Shown: positions 4,768-5,002 of the stretch, piece after piece
Layout of the letters: the number at the start of each line of letters is the position of its first letter
Numbering within the stretch: the stretch's first letter is position 1
Origin: CAYSND01 sp964642235
GTDB taxonomy: Bacteria > Bacteroidota > Bacteroidia > Bacteroidales > UBA932
Direction of reading: 5' to 3'
NCBI GenBank assembly: GCA_964642235.1
Contig: CAZXOP010000130.1
Span: 1 to 5,002 of the forward strand
Length of the DNA: 5,002 bases
The notes under the pieces: generated by a model
Database searches by the model: none
Told to the model about the DNA's origin: nothing
The model's input: only the letters and a program-made list of their open reading frames with translations
Translations under genes and position numbers: made by a program

Positions 4768-4812
4768 AGGTTTGCATCAAATCCTCGTTATACGCATTCT
4801 ACGTGCAAACCT
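4768..4812. repeat. 9-bp inverted repeat with 27-base spacer
   Basis: AGGTTTGCA (4768-4776) and TGCAAACCT (4804-4812) are perfect reverse complements around a 27-base centre, which itself contains the small dyad CGT-TAT-ACG (4785-4793). It lies 25 bp upstream of the tRNA-Pro promoter. It may be an RNA stem, a paired protein-binding site or the ends of a tiny decayed element. No U-tract follows. Confidence 0.5.
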
Positions 4813-4892
4813 CCACATGAATCGACTGTGAGGGCTTTTGAATAAAATGGCACAACGGAGCTATAATATTGCAATATATAAAAAAGTGATGG

Positions 4893-4913
4893 ATTGCGGA
4901 TCGAGTCCGCAAT
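4893..4913. repeat. REP-like palindrome ATTGCGGA/TCCGCAAT
   Basis: A perfect 8-bp stem (4893-4900 with 4906-4913) around the loop TCGAG, flanked by GTGATGG and GACATAA. The general form GGATTGCGG...CCGCAATGACA is that of intergenic palindromic repeats seen in many bacterial genomes. One copy is visible here, so its repeat nature in this genome is inferred. Confidence 0.5.
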
Positions 4914-4955
4914 GACATAAACTTGATAATCAGATAAATACATTCACATTTATTA

Positions 4956-5002
4956 ACCAAACGAAGTTTGGTGTCTGCATCAGCAGACCGCTGCGGGTCG
5001 TA
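4956..5002. repeat. Diverged third copy of the hairpin repeat, cut by window edge
   Basis: Two hairpins stand end to end: ACCAAAC-GAA-GTTTGGT (4956-4972) and GTCTGC-ATCA-GCAGAC (4973-4988), then CGCTGCGGGTCGTA to the edge. The second hairpin and its 3' flank align with copy A of the 58-bp repeat (25 of 31 bases over 4971-5001 against 4262-4292). Two of the six stem pairs differ and both are compensated. The rest of the unit lies beyond the window. Confidence 0.7.

Larger units (their letters stand above)
4670..5002. other. Right-hand intergenic region with several inverted repeats
   Basis: 333 bp to the window edge without a credible open reading frame. The first 75 bp hold the tRNA leader and promoter. 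The rest contains an inverted repeat with long spacer (4768-4812), a 12-base palindrome ATATTGCAATAT (4866-4877), a GCAAT-type hairpin (4893-4913) and a pair of hairpins at the right edge (4956-4988) that continue out of the window. Confidence 0.65.

Noticed and set aside
4768..4812. Insertion sequence or MITE ends
   Set aside because: No target-site duplication is visible beside the arms, the span is only 45 bp and there is no transposase. It is reported as an inverted repeat of unknown role only.

Overview
The window looks like chromosomal DNA from a member of the Bacteroidetes, probably Bacteroidales. It is AT-rich, no start codon has a clear Shine-Dalgarno sequence, and five transcription starts can be placed by the Bacteroidetes -7 box TAnnTTTG, two of them with a well-spaced -33 TTG/TTTG. 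The protein types (ROK sugar kinase with the CxCGxxGCxE motif, M48 lipoprotein protease, small nitroreductase, ZupT-like ZIP transporter) also fit. This placement is inference; no rRNA or other phylogenetic marker is present.

Layout from left to right. The 3' part of a ROK-family kinase gene (1-437, +) ends at a strong hairpin terminator. That terminator lies inside the 3' end of a convergent gene for a four-helix membrane protein (440-895, -). Next is a second minus-strand membrane protein (1005-1502, DUF2269/CopD-like) with its own promoter. A 416-bp divergent intergenic region (1503-1918) holds a twin 32-bp-spaced palindrome and a bulged hairpin. A plus-strand block follows: an M48 metalloprotease lipoprotein (1919-2716) and a nitroreductase (2728-3261), 11 bp apart and probably co-transcribed. 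After them comes a ZIP-family zinc/divalent metal transporter (3324-4154), whose promoter lies so close to the ATG that the mRNA should be leaderless or nearly so. An 18-bp palindrome sits near its -33 position.

The last 850 bp hold no protein gene. They contain a tRNA-Pro(CGG) gene on the minus strand with a good promoter, surrounded by repeats. On its 3' side are a 58-bp direct repeat (two copies, 124-bp period) and three C-rich/G-rich palindromes. Beyond its promoter are a long-armed inverted repeat, a GCAAT-type palindrome, and at the right edge a third, diverged copy of the hairpin found in the 58-bp repeat. That third copy differs from the other two at two base pairs, both compensated, which points to selection or copying of a folded structure. 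This is the most interesting signal in the window.

The protein genes are mostly ordinary housekeeping or envelope functions (sugar phosphorylation, envelope protein quality control, flavin-dependent reduction, metal uptake). I see no defence system, CRISPR array, transposase or phage gene.
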